This document shows positions 19,534-29,451 of a stretch of 64,000 bases of DNA, one piece after another. This DNA comes from Lachancea dasiensis (Eukaryota > Ascomycota > Saccharomycetes > Saccharomycetales > Saccharomycetaceae). The first letter of the stretch is position 1. Every line of letters starts with the position of its first letter. The position numbers and the translations under genes were made by a program. The stretch lies in NCBI GenBank assembly GCA_900074725.1, contig LT598455.1, positions 63,802 to 127,801 on the forward strand, written 5' to 3'. Below the pieces are notes generated by a model that worked only from the letters and a program-made list of their open reading frames with translations, was not told the DNA's origin and made no database searches.

Positions 19534-19845
19534 GCAGCAAACAGAGCACTGCGATAGATATGGTGCTTATAGTTCTGACGTGTAACCAAGTAAATTTTTT
19601 TAGAACACGTCGTTGATCAACCATGATGAACTTAATGTTCAGAAAGTAGAATTAAAGCATCAAGACCGTATCCACATGATCGACGACAGTGAGGGCAGAA
19701 AGATACTTGAGAAGCGGCATGTCAGTTTTCCCTACTAAAATACTTAGCTGTGTATATAGCATTATATTGAGTTCCGACAAGCGGTAAGAACAATAATTGA
19801 CGTGCGATTGCTCTGCTGCAGTTAATATGCCGAAGTAGCCTGTTT
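19534..19845. other. intergenic region, IOC3-like promoter
   Basis: About 310 bp upstream of the IOC3-like gene and downstream of the PI-PLC gene. A box C-like ATGATGA at 19623-19629 has no D box in reach. Nothing else recognised. Confidence 0.55.
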
Positions 19846-20754
19846 TCAGAAATTGGAGTCAACGATTTTCTTTACAAGTTTCCAATCGTCCTTTCCAGCA
19901 TAATCTAAAATGAGGATACCACAACCGCGTTTGACGTCGGATCCTAGGTCACTTTTTAACATTTGATCTGCTACTTTCTCGGGCCAGCAATCAACGTCGT
20001 AAAGGTTAGCACCGGAACAGAAATTGACAAATAATCTGGACGGAGCATCCACGGTGCAGTTATAATTACTTGCAACGTCCAAAAACTCTTTTACGTAACG
20101 TGTTTTTTCCACGATGTTCTCAGCGTGCTCGAGCTCACAGAAATCCTGGACCTGATATAGTCCACGGTCCTCATTTGTAGTACTGTATGACCACCAGGCC
20201 GCCTCTATACCAAAATCGCGGTCACGGAGTTCGTCTGGAAGTCCGAATCTGCGGAAAAGCACGAGTTTGCCCCTAGCATCGCGCAATGTTGGAATATCTC
20301 CACGCAAGTACCAACGATTCTGGCGAGGCTGTATATATTTACTCCACACAAACTGCGCAAACTCCTTATTTTTATCGGCGAAATCTTCTCCTTCTTGTTT
20401 GATTGAAACGATGCAAGTCTCACTGGGATTCTGAGACAGAAACGAAAACAAATCGTCCAGTTCGGACGAGAATTTCAATGGCAAGGGAATACGCACCGGA
20501 AATTTTCCATGAATGACTTGCAGGTCATCAGCCTCGTAGGCGCCCTGGTCGTTGTCTTTAAAGAAGAGCTTTCCTAGCCTAAAGTCAAAAAAACGAACAC
20601 CGTTCTTCAATTGTGTCTTAACAGAATGATCCTGGCATTTGACAGAGGGTAGCGCAATGTGACAAGCAGCACTGTTGTGTGTTCCGGGTAAAGAAAGCTT
20701 CGAAATACGAATGTTGTCGTCCAGTTGTTCCAACCATCTGTTGTAGTCTACCAT
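19846..20754 (-). CDS. bacterial-type phosphatidylinositol-specific phospholipase C
   Basis: This 302-residue protein is a single-domain PI-PLC (X-domain fold) of the bacterial and fungal type, which cleaves phosphatidylinositol or GPI anchors to diacylglycerol and a cyclic inositol phosphate. Two catalytic histidines are in place: His26 in SLPGTHNSA and His82 in VIHGKF, with Asp57 and Arg59 in RFFDFRLG. Bacterial enzymes usually have GTHDS where this has GTHNS. There is no EF-hand, PH, Y or C2 domain, so it is unlike eukaryotic Plc1, and no signal peptide is visible, implying an intracellular enzyme. S. cerevisiae has no counterpart that I know; such proteins occur in Candida. It may be an old gene lost in Saccharomyces or an acquired one. 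Confidence 0.88.
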   Translation of the reverse strand: MVDYNRWLEQLDDNIRISKLSLPGTHNSAACHIALPSVKCQDHSVKTQLKNGVRFFDFRLGKLFFKDNDQGAYEADDLQVIHGKFPVRIPLPLKFSSELDDLFSFLSQNPSETCIVSIKQEGEDFADKNKEFAQFVWSKYIQPRQNRWYLRGDIPTLRDARGKLVLFRRFGLPDELRDRDFGIEAAWWSYSTTNEDRGLYQVQDFCELEHAENIVEKTRYVKEFLDVASNYNCTVDAPSRLFVNFCSGANLYDVDCWPEKVADQMLKSDLGSDVKRGCGILILDYAGKDDWKLVKKIVDSNF

Positions 20755-21336
20755 CTCAGAGCACTGCAGTCGAGATCTATGTTGAAGTCGAGGCCGAAAG
20801 TGCTGCAGTAGTATACTGAAAAGTTAGTATTACTGGCGTGAAACAATGCTCGGCATTGATCAGTGAATTTACCTTGAGCGCTCTCCCCAGCAGTTTCTTT
20901 TATGTTCGCGAATGGACATTATAGAGGCCATATTCATCAAATATCATCATAAAAGCTCAGTGGCAAGCCCAAAGTTATCCGTCAGACCAGCAAAAAAAGT
21001 AGTCAAAGTGGACATACGTGCAACCAGCCCAAAGTTATACCAGTCTACCTCGAGAAGGGCACTCTTATGTACTAGTGACGATCACCGAGATCTATTAGAT
21101 TAAATAGTATACAGTGATAATGCCCTCAATAGATCTGTCAAAAAACATGATACGGATAAGAAGCCCATCGGGTGAGTGCGTAAGTGTTGTGAGGGCGCGT
21201 GATACAAAAGGTCTGGCATAAGCCTTGGGTCAGTAAAGAGTCCTGATAGGAAGCATTGGGTCGGAAGTTGAACGGGTAAGGTTAGGTGGAATTCCCTACC
21301 CGTACCTCGAAACTCGCATCAAGGTCACTACCACCA
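20755..21336. other. divergent promoter region, PI-PLC and PTR3-like genes
   Basis: About 580 bp. A 13-bp direct repeat AGCCCAAAGTTAT occurs at 20966-20978 and 21026-21038, exactly 60 bp apart. Box C and D-like motifs on the minus strand (20944-20950, 20860-20863) lack a closing stem. No gene recognised. Confidence 0.55.
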
Positions 21337-23349
21337 ATGATAACGTGGCAGATACTCTTGGAGTTGGAACAAGATCTGCTTTTGCCATTAAGCCTTATTT
21401 CGTGCGAAAAAGGTGACAGCCCATCGCAATTCAAATGCAAATTGAAATATGGGACTGTTCCAGACGCTGCGATGCTAGATTGCAAGTGCATAGTCTCCGA
21501 AAAGCTGTTTGAAGATCTACAAAACTACTCATACGATGGCAAGGTTTGCTGTCCAGTGTGTCTTGGGTTTCCCACAAGTATGGTAGGCCCTATATGGCCT
21601 CTGAGAACGCTGTTCGAAAAGCTGCAATATTACAAGCGAGACCAGCAACAGGGAAAAGCCACTGGCGACAGCAACTCTATAGTGGATAAAGCATCAACGT
21701 TTTCGGATGCGCAGGATTTAAGTCAGCCACAGCCACAAGAAGGCAAGCTGCAGGAGAAACAAAACTTGATCTCACTTTTCCACACCATCGCTTCAAGTGT
21801 GAACGATTCGGACGAGGAAGATGTGGGCGACTTACCATCGATTCACTCTCTGGATAACGTTTCGAATTCCAAGACTGTTCCGATCCAAGATCCCGGTTCA
21901 GTACCCGTGTCATTGCCGATAGAAGTCTCACCAGCCGCGGTTCAGTTATCTCAGCTGGATGAAGAAAAGGAGTTTTACTTTGCCAAGTGCTTCCCGATGT
22001 ATCGGAAAAGAACACAAATTAACACGCACAACAAATTCCTACGTGCCAAGAGTAAACAATTCGTAAACACGGCAATCAGCCCGGACTGTAGTAAGTTTGC
22101 GTTGATCACGGAAAATAAATGGGAGGTATACCAGATGCCAATTCAGTCCGAAAGGGAGAGAAAAAGTTCTGAGCAGCCGCAAGACGTAAAAAAAAGGTTT
22201 AACTTGGCTTCTCAACCCAAAAAAGAGCGCATGGGGCCTAATGAAAGCGTGACCCTTTTGTTCTGCGGAAAGTCGACCGGCGAGTACGGGCCCACTTTCG
22301 AAACTCTCAGGATGCCGTCTAACTTGAGCTCTCTCCATTCTTCATTCTCCAAAAGAGAGCCCTCGAAACCCCCCAAGGGGCTGTCCAGCATGGCAATGGG
22401 CGGTTGGGAGCATCTTTCTTGCGTAATGTCCAACGACCTTCTGATAATAGCGGGGACTAAAGGACGTTTCCGTGTTTTTGATCTTAATTGTGGTGGTATG
22501 CCTATTTACACGTACGAATCGACTTTTCCCATACGCTGCATCGACGTTGACTCTAAAGGATCGTTGATAGCCTGTGGCATAACTGGGAACGATAGAACCA
22601 CAGGCGCCGAGCAGGCTCTAATTCTTTTTCACCAGATCGAAAGAGAGTCATCTACGTCAATGACAGAGAATCCAAATATCACTCCATACTCTTTCTTCCC
22701 TCCTATCACCACAATGCCCCCGTACCGTGATCCGATAAACACGTTACAGTTTTCTCCAGATGGCGCTTATGTTTCATGCTCAACAGCGCTAGAATCCAGG
22801 TTTTTGGTGATTTCGCTCAGAAAAGTCCGCGAACCGCGTTTAGTAATGAAATCTTTGCGTTCCATTGATACATCGCTCGAATCTGAGGGTATAACTGATT
22901 GTAAAATGTTTCCTGGAAATTCAAGCCTCATGTGCGTTACTTCAGTCGCATTTAACGCTCCGCCAATAGTAATAAACACTCGAATCCAAGCCATCAATGT
23001 AGTCCAAAGCATTGCGCAGCCCACGATGCTTTTGAGACTCGATGAACTGGGATCTAAAATCCACAAGTGTGAAATCTCGCCTAGAAATGATTCAATCGCC
23101 TTTCTTGATCGCAACGGAAATGTGTCAATAATGTATGCTCCAACGTTGCTGGATAATGAAAAGAGAAGAATTGTTTTGGTGGACGCAGTTGCAAATGCTT
23201 CTCGAGTACGGGAGGCTGCGTCCATGAAATTTAGTGCAGATGGTCACAAGTTATATATTCTGGACAGGAAGGGCTCCTTGTACATCGAGGACTTTGCATT
23301 TGCCCTCCCGCAAAATCACGAAGTTACCAAGTGCAAGCAGGTCAATTAA
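21337..23349 (+). CDS. PTR3: SPS amino-acid sensor component, Ptr3-like
   Basis: This 670-residue protein resembles Ptr3 (678 aa in S. cerevisiae), the plasma-membrane-associated scaffold that links the Ssy1 amino-acid sensor to the Ssy5 protease. An N-terminal RING-like cysteine cluster at about residues 48-80 (DCKCIVSEKLFEDL, then CCPVCLG) is followed by a Gln/Ser-rich acidic linker. The C-terminal two thirds has degenerate WD40-type blades (VNTAISPDCSKFALIT, IRCIDVDSKGSLIACG, INTLQFSPDGAYVSCS, IHKCEISPRNDSIAFL). Prp19 has the same broad layout but is shorter and has a canonical U-box. The first in-frame ATG is 21337; the frame opens earlier only from a GTG. It converges with AIM22 across 48 bp. 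Confidence 0.7.
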   Translation: MITWQILLELEQDLLLPLSLISCEKGDSPSQFKCKLKYGTVPDAAMLDCKCIVSEKLFEDLQNYSYDGKVCCPVCLGFPTSMVGPIWPLRTLFEKLQYYKRDQQQGKATGDSNSIVDKASTFSDAQDLSQPQPQEGKLQEKQNLISLFHTIASSVNDSDEEDVGDLPSIHSLDNVSNSKTVPIQDPGSVPVSLPIEVSPAAVQLSQLDEEKEFYFAKCFPMYRKRTQINTHNKFLRAKSKQFVNTAISPDCSKFALITENKWEVYQMPIQSERERKSSEQPQDVKKRFNLASQPKKERMGPNESVTLLFCGKSTGEYGPTFETLRMPSNLSSLHSSFSKREPSKPPKGLSSMAMGGWEHLSCVMSNDLLIIAGTKGRFRVFDLNCGGMPIYTYESTFPIRCIDVDSKGSLIACGITGNDRTTGAEQALILFHQIERESSTSMTENPNITPYSFFPPITTMPPYRDPINTLQFSPDGAYVSCSTALESRFLVISLRKVREPRLVMKSLRSIDTSLESEGITDCKMFPGNSSLMCVTSVAFNAPPIVINTRIQAINVVQSIAQPTMLLRLDELGSKIHKCEISPRNDSIAFLDRNGNVSIMYAPTLLDNEKRRIVLVDAVANASRVREAASMKFSADGHKLYILDRKGSLYIEDFAFALPQNHEVTKCKQVN

Positions 23350-23397
23350 TAATAGAGATTTTCAGAAACGTAATGTGCTCAAGTAGGTTTATAGGTG

Positions 23398-24618
23398 TCA
23401 TATTTTTGTTTTTATTTCAGCCAAAAGACCCGCATTCAGCGAGAGCACAAAGTCCTTAAAAGAAAGACCAACAGTGTCTGGGATCGAAGATTTCGTTATG
23501 GTGCCTTTTTCGACAGAGACATCGTGCTCTTGTATGGTCACGGTGAAGCTCGGACCGCTATGATAAAGCCATTCATCGCTAGCAAGCTGTCGAGCCGTTT
23601 TCGCGATTTCATCGTTTGATGTGTTGACTTCGTCCACGAAATAAACTGGAATATCTTCATGCAACAAGCTGCGAAATCCGTTTGAGCAAATATCCATAAA
23701 CTCGTCCGTATTGTTAAACCCAGCTTCTGATATGTTTTTGACCGAAGATCTGACACTCTCAACACTTCCACCAGACCAAATGACACCTTCGAGATGAGCT
23801 GGTTTCAGTAACCCTTTGAAAGAAGCGAGGTCAGCATCTATGAGCATCGTACCATGATGGTATGATTTACCCTTCGCGATTTTGAAGGCACTTCCGCTTA
23901 CTTTGTAAGCACCTAAATGTATATCGCCACGCTGGTTCAAGTGAATTGCGGCATCGGGACGAATTTCTTTTAGCCAGCGCACGATTTGTTTGTTAAAGTA
24001 TTCACGGTCAAAGTTGTCGCGCGATGTTAAATACGAGTAATTCACATTTCCAGAATCGTGTACGACTGCACCACCACCAGATCTTCGACGCACAAATTTG
24101 TACCCTTCTTCGTAACAGTTGTCAAGATGTAGCTCTTTCCAGGGCGTTTGATTTTTACCTATGACAACGCATTTTTCGTTAATGTAGAACAGAAGTCTCT
24201 CACTAAGAAATGGTTGGCCCTTAGCAAAAGTAGTATTTTGAAAAACATAATCCTCCAAAGCCAAATTATAATATGGATTTGATGACAGACTTTGGAGAAT
24301 AAATCTGCCTGGAGACTTTACTATGTGCTCCAAAGAATAACCCGATATCGCCTGCGGTGAGTAATTGTATGTATCTGCGATTTCTGCATTGAAAGCATCA
24401 ATCTCTGACAATTCAATTCCAGCATCCCCCTTTGGCGTGCCTCTTACCTCATCACCTTGTGTGAACATTTCCGTATACATATTGTTTAGTTCTGAATATC
24501 GGTCAACTTGAGTGTCCAAACTCAAGTCAAAGGGGATAGACGACCCCAGTGAACGACAAAATACTCTCCTAGTTCGGGGTAGCCTGGTGATTAAGTTTGG
24601 AAAACGTATGACATTCAT
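23398..24618 (-). CDS. AIM22: lipoate-protein ligase, mitochondrial
   Basis: This 406-residue enzyme of the LplA family is needed to attach lipoate to mitochondrial proteins such as the E2 subunits of 2-oxoacid dehydrogenases. A basic, Arg-rich N-terminus (about residues 1-25) looks like a mitochondrial targeting signal. The catalytic domain starts near residue 105 (FILQSLSSNPYYNLALEDY) and has the signature RRRSGGGAVVH at 177-187. The GAYKVSGSAFKI segment with the conserved lysine and the YHHGTMLI strand follow. Length agrees with S. cerevisiae Aim22 (409 aa). In S. cerevisiae AIM22 lies beside RTT101; here POP4 and SHG1 come between it and a cullin gene. Confidence 0.95.
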   Translation of the reverse strand: MNVIRFPNLITRLPRTRRVFCRSLGSSIPFDLSLDTQVDRYSELNNMYTEMFTQGDEVRGTPKGDAGIELSEIDAFNAEIADTYNYSPQAISGYSLEHIVKSPGRFILQSLSSNPYYNLALEDYVFQNTTFAKGQPFLSERLLFYINEKCVVIGKNQTPWKELHLDNCYEEGYKFVRRRSGGGAVVHDSGNVNYSYLTSRDNFDREYFNKQIVRWLKEIRPDAAIHLNQRGDIHLGAYKVSGSAFKIAKGKSYHHGTMLIDADLASFKGLLKPAHLEGVIWSGGSVESVRSSVKNISEAGFNNTDEFMDICSNGFRSLLHEDIPVYFVDEVNTSNDEIAKTARQLASDEWLYHSGPSFTVTIQEHDVSVEKGTITKSSIPDTVGLSFKDFVLSLNAGLLAEIKTKI

Positions 24619-24751
24619 AATGGATAGATGTCAGGGTTTCTCTTCGAATATTAAATAGGTGATGCGAATGAGTGTAATGTAAAGTTAATAAGATCTCGAA
24701 AAATTTCGATGCCTACAACCATTATCAGAAGCTTGAAGGTCATTGACAAAT

Positions 24752-25576
24752 ATGAACTCGGGACCCTCTTTTATCACCGAATGTATATTGAATAGAAGTG
24801 CTCCAAATGCACACAAACTCATGGAGGAAAGCCGGCTTCAGGAGACACTACTCTTGCTTCCTACAGACGGAGGTGTCGCATCCAAACTGAAGATGGCAAA
24901 GGGAAAGAAAATGAACCTCTTGACAGAGGTACATCATAAGTCTGCACCACATCGGGGATACCGTGAAATCAATAAAAATGCTAAAAGTTCCTTGAACGAG
25001 TACATAACCTCAAGCCGCCAAGCATCGCGCGAAGCTCGCCGAATTGCGAGCGAGCTCGACTTAAAGACACGTCAGGGCCTCTACGATCATCTCGAGAAGC
25101 ATCATCAAGAAATTTACAAGAGTCTGCCAAGGTATGATCGGTTTCTTCCTATGCACCAAGAGCTGTGGGTGAATTATGCGCGAGAATTATTGAATATTCC
25201 CGCAAATGTCCAGAGCGCTTCAAAGTTAAACATTAATGGGTCCAACGCGCTCGTCAAGCTGTCCATGGCTGACTACAACGGTTGCTTACTGACTGTTTCT
25301 AAGAGCAAAAATGCCAATTTATGCGGTACTGCCGGAATTGTGATCTGGGACTCGCAAAAGAGCTTTATAATAGTACGCCGGGGAACACTAGTGGACGAAA
25401 TCAAGTGTATACCGAAGAAAGCGACAGTTTTCACTTTTGAAATACCTGTGAATGATGAGGAGGCTTTGCAATACACGATTCTCGGCGATCGATTCAAATA
25501 CAGAAGCAGCGATAGGGCCGGGCGTAAATTCAAAAGTCGACGGTGCGACGACATGTTATACTACATACAGAAATAG
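24752..25576 (+). CDS. POP4: RNase P / RNase MRP protein subunit Pop4 (Rpp29)
   Basis: This 274-residue protein is the Rpp29 subunit shared by nuclear RNase P and RNase MRP, which process pre-tRNA and pre-rRNA. The N-terminal half is helical and basic (LLLLPTDGGVASKLK; INKNAKSSLNEYI). The C-terminal Sm-like barrel at about residues 150-270 (ALVKLSMADYNGCLLTVSKSKN, GIVIWDSQKSFII, EIKCIPKK, DRFKYRSSDRAGRKFKSRRC) is nearly identical to S. cerevisiae Pop4 (279 aa). The first ATG is at 24752, and MNSGPSFI aligns with the family start. An RRPE-like GAAAAATTTC lies about 55 bp upstream, in line with ribosome-biogenesis control. Confidence 0.97.
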   Translation: MNSGPSFITECILNRSAPNAHKLMEESRLQETLLLLPTDGGVASKLKMAKGKKMNLLTEVHHKSAPHRGYREINKNAKSSLNEYITSSRQASREARRIASELDLKTRQGLYDHLEKHHQEIYKSLPRYDRFLPMHQELWVNYARELLNIPANVQSASKLNINGSNALVKLSMADYNGCLLTVSKSKNANLCGTAGIVIWDSQKSFIIVRRGTLVDEIKCIPKKATVFTFEIPVNDEEALQYTILGDRFKYRSSDRAGRKFKSRRCDDMLYYIQK

Positions 25577-25662
25577 ACTTAGATGGAGCAAGGAACAAAA
25601 TTGGCGAGGTCTTGCTGGGTTTTGATAATGAATTACTTTGTATTATCGAGTAGGATGCAGCA

Positions 25663-26094
25663 CTACGATCTATTTCGTGCGGCATCGTTTGTCCGCGTTT
25701 TTAGCGAATCCGGCTCAGGTCCCACAATAGTGTCAAGGTCTTTTCGCAGGCGGCTTCTAAGATCAGCTTTCACTTCTGGGTCATCCAACTGCCTGCGCAG
25801 GAAGGAATCAATCTGTAAGTCGATTGTATTCAATTTCTCATACCCGTTTTTCAACAACTGCCCTTCAATAAGGGCACTGGTGGAACCTCGATTTTTGGAT
25901 ATCAAAGATTGGTCTTCGTTGACCATCTCCCCAACCACTGCAGACACCCTATTTCGTACAAACTCTTCGATAGTCGAGCTCTCCGAGGCACCGGTAGACC
26001 TAGACAAGATGGTTTTTTTCAGCTCGTCGAAATATCCTTTTCTCTTAAAATCATCAGCCAGCTTAGCTGCAGGATCAATATCGTTACGAGACAT
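25663..26094 (-). CDS. SHG1: COMPASS (Set1C) subunit Shg1
   Basis: This 143-residue protein matches Shg1 (142 aa) of the Set1 complex, which methylates histone H3 lysine 4. It is all-helical and belongs to the BOD1/SHG1 family, with AAKLADDFKRKGYFDELKK and a central segment EEFVRNRVSAVVGEMV, ending in a short charged tail. The first ATG in frame is at 26094, giving MSRNDIDPAAKL; the frame extends upstream only to a GTG. It converges with POP4 across 86 bp and has the same POP4-SHG1 order and orientation as S. cerevisiae YBR257W-YBR258C. Confidence 0.88.
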   Translation of the reverse strand: MSRNDIDPAAKLADDFKRKGYFDELKKTILSRSTGASESSTIEEFVRNRVSAVVGEMVNEDQSLISKNRGSTSALIEGQLLKNGYEKLNTIDLQIDSFLRRQLDDPEVKADLRSRLRKDLDTIVGPEPDSLKTRTNDAARNRS

Positions 26095-27072
26095 CAACAG
26101 CCGATGAACTAAATTCAGGCTGACTAAAATGTCAATCACTACTATGAAGTACCTTATTGAACGGCTACTTGAGGTGCCGTTTCAACATTAAATTTTGAAT
26201 ACTTGAATCGCGGTCTTAGTAGTTAATTAATTGAAAGTGTCGATTTCAAGTGCATTCAATTATCAAAACAATGATTACTACATTCGCAATAGAATAACTG
26301 GCAGCCGTTCAGAGATAAACTACGATCAATACGATACATTGCCAGAACTATGCATCTACGTTAATATATATGGGAGGGGATTTGGCCACTCCATTGCCGA
26401 TTTCGAGGTGGTAGTCTGCGCGTCCTAAGAATGGATCTAGCCTGAACACACGTCCAAGCGGGAGCAGCAAGAATCGGCAAGTGCTGCGAACTTGAGCAGG
26501 CTCTCCACAATGTTATCCATGTTCGGGATTTATTTGCTGCGTCTGGAAATAAAGTTATATTACAAAAGGGCTTGGCACAATTCAGTTAACGCTACACCGC
26601 TCCAGCCAAGATGCGCGTAGCACCGTGTCTGTTGGACTTCTGAGTGCTCTTTGCTTCGATCGTATTGCACGCTTCAAATTTACTAAAATGCGAAGCTACG
26701 TACCGTGGAACGACTTATAACCACCCATGACCTTGCACAGCGGTGTTGGGACATTTATGCATGGTGATATAGGGGCTCCTCATTAGCTAGTCTGAAGGCG
26801 AACTCGTAATTGAGAGAGGCCGCTCATACCAAATTCTCGACTGAAAGAGCGGTGTTACAGGATGGACAGGAGCGACGATGATTCACATCAGCAGTACATG
26901 AGAGGTTTTCCCGATAGTATAAAGGCCACATTGAGGTGGCCGCTTAGATAGCATAAGATCCATGTTCAGCACCAGTTCGATTACCCATGTCGTGGTTAGT
27001 GCTTTTCGATAATATTCTTATTATGGACTGTATCAATTGACCGCTTCGCTGCTCATCGTCGAAAACTCGAGC
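26095..27072. other. divergent promoter region, SHG1 and cullin genes
   Basis: Nearly 1 kb between divergent genes. No RNA gene or known motif was identified; an imperfect tRNA B-box-like GTTCGATTACC near 26977 has no cloverleaf around it. Confidence 0.55.
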
Positions 27073-29451
27073 ATGCTTACGGGCAGCAAAGGAATCGTTG
27101 AATTCGCTTCTATTTCCTCGTCATTAGAAAAGGCGCTCGAGCAGCTGCTTGCTAAAAGTGCAAAGGATTGGCAGGGCCCTAATGACGAACTGCTGTCCAC
27201 TGCGGATCGGTGTTTTTACTACGAACTCATAAAGGAATTGACACAGGCGAAGGTCCATATTCGTTCGACAGCGACACATGAAGAGAGCATCCATGATGTA
27301 TCCCGGAAAAAAGCCAAACTATATCGTCTCTTAAGTCAGGAGGAGCTTGTTAACAAAATTTGGAACATTATTGCAAATCGCATTGACCAGTGTGCAGACG
27401 AGGCGATCTCCCACTTCATTGAAGAGCTGGCATTGGAAACTCATTTTGAAGCTGGCTTTGTGCGATTATGGCCTGCATGCTATCTTGGATCATTCGAGTA
27501 CAAGAAGAGGGCCATGGCCGAAGCTTTCAATTGCTTGACCGAAAGCTTCCCCGTTGTTTTGGCTGGAGCTCCGGGCGTTAGTGATGTGTGCGAATTTGCC
27601 GACTACCGCTTGATTGAAGCGGGGATCGCAGTGATTGGCGACAGACTTCATTGGACCATAACCGAACTATTTAGATGCCTGAGGAGGTTGCTCTGTGAGA
27701 ATTCGGATGAAATTATGTCAGATAAACATCGGGATCATTTCGAATGCCTAAAAACCTTTTTGCGCATAATGCAGAAGTGCCCCTTAGTGTTGCCGAGGGA
27801 ACAAAGGGCATTATTAAAGAAACTATATTTTGATGACCTCAGGGCGACTCTTCTGCTCTCGGAAATTCCCGTCGACTACGAATACCTTTCAAAGGTGAAG
27901 TCTATTATTATAAGGGAGAAACAGGTAACTTCTTGCTGCATGTCGGACTACGATGTGCTCGAGGTCAAGCGACTGATTGTTGATAGATACATTCTTGGAG
28001 CGTCGCACCTGGGAAACATTGTGGCGACATATGCATTAACGACGGGTTACGAGCATGAGTTCAGTCTTTTAAAACTAGCTCATAAATCCGCAGACAAGTC
28101 TCAGGATCTTTATAGCTCACTGTCTTCTGAAGCGCTGGCGCAATTCAGAGCCTCTTTTCAAAAAACCCGTGATTTGGACAAAATTCTGGACTACTGTGGT
28201 TCATTATATGCTTTGAACGATCTTCAGTGTGAGGAAATGGTGAAAAACACTCTACGAACGATTTTCGATGGAGAGTTAAGAGTACTCGAGCCTTTGCTCA
28301 AGACCGTAGATTTAATGATAAAAAGATCTTATAGGCTGATAATGGAGAAAAAACTTGGTGCCATTGAAGAGATAGAGGCTAAAAAGAATAAAGTGAAAAC
28401 AATTTGGCGGATTTTAAGGGCTTTCGATCTTGTAGAGCCCTTTCTCAAACTGTTTTACGAAAAGAGCCTGTTTCGTCGGATACTCTTGATGGGTCAGGAC
28501 TACCTGAAGCACATGGATCATTCGTTCAATTTAGAGAAAGTTGTTTTGGATGAGTTAGAACTTTATGGGACACCAGGAAATTCTCTGCCGGAACTTTCAA
28601 GACTGCGACGTGACTTAGAACAATCGAAGTCCCTGCAGCAAGAATTTTGTGAAAAATCGACCAGTCTTGTAGAGTTTGTTCCTTTAGTTTTTGAAAGAAA
28701 AAATGTACCTATGAACTTTTTGGAGACTCCAAATCCCGATGTCAAGTTACCCCCAACACTGCAGCTGCTTTGGAACCGATTTCAATCTTTTTATCAGAAA
28801 AGTGACAACAAGTCTATCCTCAAGCCCTTAATTTTACAAAATGCCTTACACCATTTGGAGGTGCAAACGTTCTTTAAACTACCCGATGGCTCGCCACTGG
28901 TGCTTGAAGTGACTTTGCTGCAAGCGAGTCTCCTGGAAATCTTTAACTCTAAGGAGGAAGTTAACTTAGACTTGCTGATATCAACTCTCGATGTGACTGC
29001 TAATCAGGCCAAATTGACCATACAGTCTTTCCGAGACGTGGATTTGCTAAAGGAAACCGAAGGCACATTTTATATTAACAACGATTTCAAGCCGGACGTG
29101 CGGAAGTTGAAAAACGGACGTCTTAGAATAGTACATCGTATGGCCCACAGATCTATTAGCGATCAGACCTTTAGAATGGTGTCGAAGCAAGAAGATACAA
29201 CTTGGCTGAGAGACCTTCTGCGCGCAAAGATTGTAGGCCTTCTGAAGCAGAATAAGGAGGGGATTACATTCGATGCACTTCGAAGATCTGTCGAAAAAAA
29301 AACTCCGGCTTCAGTAGGGGAGAATTTAGGACAGCTTTATCAGAATGTCAGGAATACTTTGATTTACGGAATGGGTTGTACTACTACAAGCTCTAATCAA
29401 CAAAAAAAATATATATACTTATGTTACTTAGTCAGTCACGAACATTATTAA
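27073..29451 (+). CDS. RTT101: cullin, Rtt101/YBR259W-type ubiquitin-ligase scaffold
   Basis: This 792-residue protein is a diverged cullin, the scaffold of a RING E3 ubiquitin ligase. The N-terminal 500 residues are helical cullin-repeat-like. The cullin homology region has the family winged-helix segments: LEVTLLQASLLEIFNSKEEV, then TFYINNDFK followed by RKLKNGRLRI (compare TFTFNDDF and RRIKIN in other cullins). The terminal WHB domain starts RAKIVGLLKQNK and ends IYLCYLV. Lys725 sits where cullins are modified by Rub1/NEDD8. In S. cerevisiae AIM22 adjoins RTT101, while SHG1 and RGD1 flank the uncharacterised YBR259W; this locus has all three neighbours. The first ATG is 27073; the frame opens earlier only from a TTG. 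Confidence 0.8.
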   Translation: MLTGSKGIVEFASISSSLEKALEQLLAKSAKDWQGPNDELLSTADRCFYYELIKELTQAKVHIRSTATHEESIHDVSRKKAKLYRLLSQEELVNKIWNIIANRIDQCADEAISHFIEELALETHFEAGFVRLWPACYLGSFEYKKRAMAEAFNCLTESFPVVLAGAPGVSDVCEFADYRLIEAGIAVIGDRLHWTITELFRCLRRLLCENSDEIMSDKHRDHFECLKTFLRIMQKCPLVLPREQRALLKKLYFDDLRATLLLSEIPVDYEYLSKVKSIIIREKQVTSCCMSDYDVLEVKRLIVDRYILGASHLGNIVATYALTTGYEHEFSLLKLAHKSADKSQDLYSSLSSEALAQFRASFQKTRDLDKILDYCGSLYALNDLQCEEMVKNTLRTIFDGELRVLEPLLKTVDLMIKRSYRLIMEKKLGAIEEIEAKKNKVKTIWRILRAFDLVEPFLKLFYEKSLFRRILLMGQDYLKHMDHSFNLEKVVLDELELYGTPGNSLPELSRLRRDLEQSKSLQQEFCEKSTSLVEFVPLVFERKNVPMNFLETPNPDVKLPPTLQLLWNRFQSFYQKSDNKSILKPLILQNALHHLEVQTFFKLPDGSPLVLEVTLLQASLLEIFNSKEEVNLDLLISTLDVTANQAKLTIQSFRDVDLLKETEGTFYINNDFKPDVRKLKNGRLRIVHRMAHRSISDQTFRMVSKQEDTTWLRDLLRAKIVGLLKQNKEGITFDALRRSVEKKTPASVGENLGQLYQNVRNTLIYGMGCTTTSSNQQKKYIYLCYLVSHEHY

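Noticed and set aside
20860-20950. Box C (ATGATGA) and box D (CTGA) on the minus strand, 91 nt apart
   Set aside because: The flanks form no closing stem and the guide region matches no rRNA segment I can recall, unlike snR40 and snR60.
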